Below, one piece after another: positions 42,758 to 43,609 of a stretch of DNA of 43,609 bases; positions within the stretch are counted from its first letter, which is position 1, and each line of letters starts with the position of its first letter. The position numbers and the translations under genes are program-made. The stretch spans positions 1 to 43,609 of the forward strand of contig JAQYVP010000037.1 in assembly GCA_030145485.1 (NCBI GenBank), in the 5' to 3' direction. The stretch is from Chromatiales bacterium (GTDB taxonomy: Bacteria > Pseudomonadota > Gammaproteobacteria > Chromatiales > Chromatiaceae). The notes under the pieces were generated by a model that ran no database searches, was not told the origin of the DNA, and was given only the letters and a program-made list of their open reading frames with translations.

Positions 42758-43609
42758 TTAACTCCTTTTACGCGGCTCGAAGCAGTCATGCGGAGTCTCC
42801 GGCCTGTTGCCAAAATCCCGCATGGAGACATCCAAAGCACAGTCGCTCTCGACCATCTTCAGCAGCGAAGGGGCCGACAACTCCTGCTGCACCTGTTCGC
42901 AGGATTGCACACACCGCATGCACTGGGTGCAGGTGAACATCTTGCGCTTGATGCTGCGCGGCTGCAGATGCATCGGACAGGCATGTTCGCACGACTTGTC
43001 GCAGGCGACGCATGCCGAGGCATGCAGGCGGTCGAAACCCACCACCATGGCACGTTTGTTGCCCATCCAGATAAGACTCTGGGCAACGCCGACGACGCAG
43101 CCATAACGGCAGAAGAGATCACGGGCAAAAGTAAACTCGAGCGTCAATGCAGTCGTGGCGACTGCCAGAAAAATTGCCTGGTTGCGCGTCAACTCAGCAT
43201 TCCACAAGTTGGCATAGATCTCGGCTGGCGGCAGCAGATAGGTGAGCAGCGCTACGGCCCACAGAAACGCGAAGCCAACAGCGGCGAGACCAGTCACAAA
43301 CCACCAGTTCCTCTCGGGTACGATATGTTTGCCGTCGGACTGCAACTGTGGAAGCTGTTTTTTGTCCCACACAGAGAGCTTGCCGGAAGCCCTGCGCATC
43401 AGTGAATTGACGATCTCGACAACAGAGAAATGGGGACACAACCAGCCGCAGTAGAGCCGCCCCCAGCGCCACGAGACCCAGAACCCGACACCCAATACCA
43501 GCGCCAGCGGCACGAATCCGCGCAGGATGATATTCAGTCCAGCCTGCAGTGGCGTCACATCGCCGCCCTGGAATGCCTCAAGACCCAGGGTCCACGGCTG
43601 CCCGAAGAG
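42758..43609 (-). CDS. NapH/CcoG-type membrane 4Fe-4S protein, N-terminus outside the window
   Basis: 283 codons are visible; the frame is still open at base 43609, so the true start lies to the right. Membrane segments include LRGFVPLALVLGVGFWVSW and LAAVGFAFLWAVALLTYLL. Cys motifs are YCGWLCPHF, CRYGC, and two ferredoxin-like groups, CVACDKSCEHACP and CTQCMRCVQSCEQV. This is the polyferredoxin layout of NapH, NosR C-terminal and CcoG-type proteins, which pass electrons or assist metal-centre assembly at the inner membrane. Its tight link to norD suggests a role in the nor cluster; the partner oxidase genes are not visible. Confidence 0.85.
   Translation of the reverse strand, partial: LFGQPWTLGLEAFQGGDVTPLQAGLNIILRGFVPLALVLGVGFWVSWRWGRLYCGWLCPHFSVVEIVNSLMRRASGKLSVWDKKQLPQLQSDGKHIVPERNWWFVTGLAAVGFAFLWAVALLTYLLPPAEIYANLWNAELTRNQAIFLAVATTALTLEFTFARDLFCRYGCVVGVAQSLIWMGNKRAMVVGFDRLHASACVACDKSCEHACPMHLQPRSIKRKMFTCTQCMRCVQSCEQVQQELSAPSLLKMVESDCALDVSMRDFGNRPETPHDCFEPRKRS

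Overview
The window is a stretch of a gammaproteobacterial chromosome of ordinary housekeeping character. The gene blocks match those of Escherichia coli and its relatives: lapB-pyrF; yhbY divergent from rlmE-ftsH-folP-glmM; yajC-secD-secF; uvrY-uvrC-pgsA; lptF-lptG divergent from pepA-holC; yoaA-tsaB; ffh divergent from ypjD. A NorD-type VWA protein and a polyferredoxin at the right edge point to nitric oxide reduction. Together with a copper-type bufferin/ECF-sigma locus, this suggests a free-living or symbiotic denitrifying gammaproteobacterium, perhaps of the sulfur-oxidising Chromatiales/Thiotrichales type. That last placement is inference only.

Layout, left to right. htpG (5' part only), pyrF and lapB are on the minus strand, followed by a plus-strand SDR oxidoreductase. 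At 4.0-6.35 kb a stress locus reads outward from a shared promoter region: a DUF2282 (bufferin-like) precursor and a DoxX protein leftward, an ECF sigma factor and a DUF3379 anti-sigma rightward. The block glmM-folP-ftsH-rlmE (6.7-11.7 kb) is divergent from yhbY. A single 928-codon SecD-SecF fusion with yajC follows (12.3-15.6 kb). Next come pgsA, uvrC, a family 5 uracil-DNA glycosylase and a UvrY/GacA-like regulator with an altered receiver pocket (15.8-20.2 kb), then rdd, lptG, lptF, pepA and holC (20.4-25.2 kb), then tsaB and the helicase yoaA. A little-known three-gene minus-strand group (28.0-29.8 kb) precedes a tight plus-strand operon of a PLD-type lipoprotein, a DUF924 protein and a glutamine amidotransferase. 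The last third holds a hypothetical gene, adk, ffh, ypjD, a small hypothetical gene, cfa, ettA, norD and the polyferredoxin.

What is least ordinary is the intergenic DNA. Almost every gap over about 100 bp holds a palindromic dispersed repeat, and at least eight families can be recognised by eye. A 150-170 bp element occurs four times, twice in direct orientation around uvrC. A 153-bp MITE-like element with terminal inverted repeats occurs twice, inverted and 36 kb apart. Several hairpin families have arms built from three CAC-initial words at 9-10 nt spacing. One 156-bp element folds on paper into a closed multi-branch structure, and a central module seems to be shared by three of the families. 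No IS transposase, CRISPR array, tRNA or rRNA gene was seen.

Main points for a second look: the SecDF fusion, the bufferin locus that lacks its usual DUF692/DUF2063 maturation genes and carries a REP-like hairpin in their place, the paired ECF promoters, the atypical UvrY/GacA receiver, the proximity of yoaA and holC, and the repeat families.
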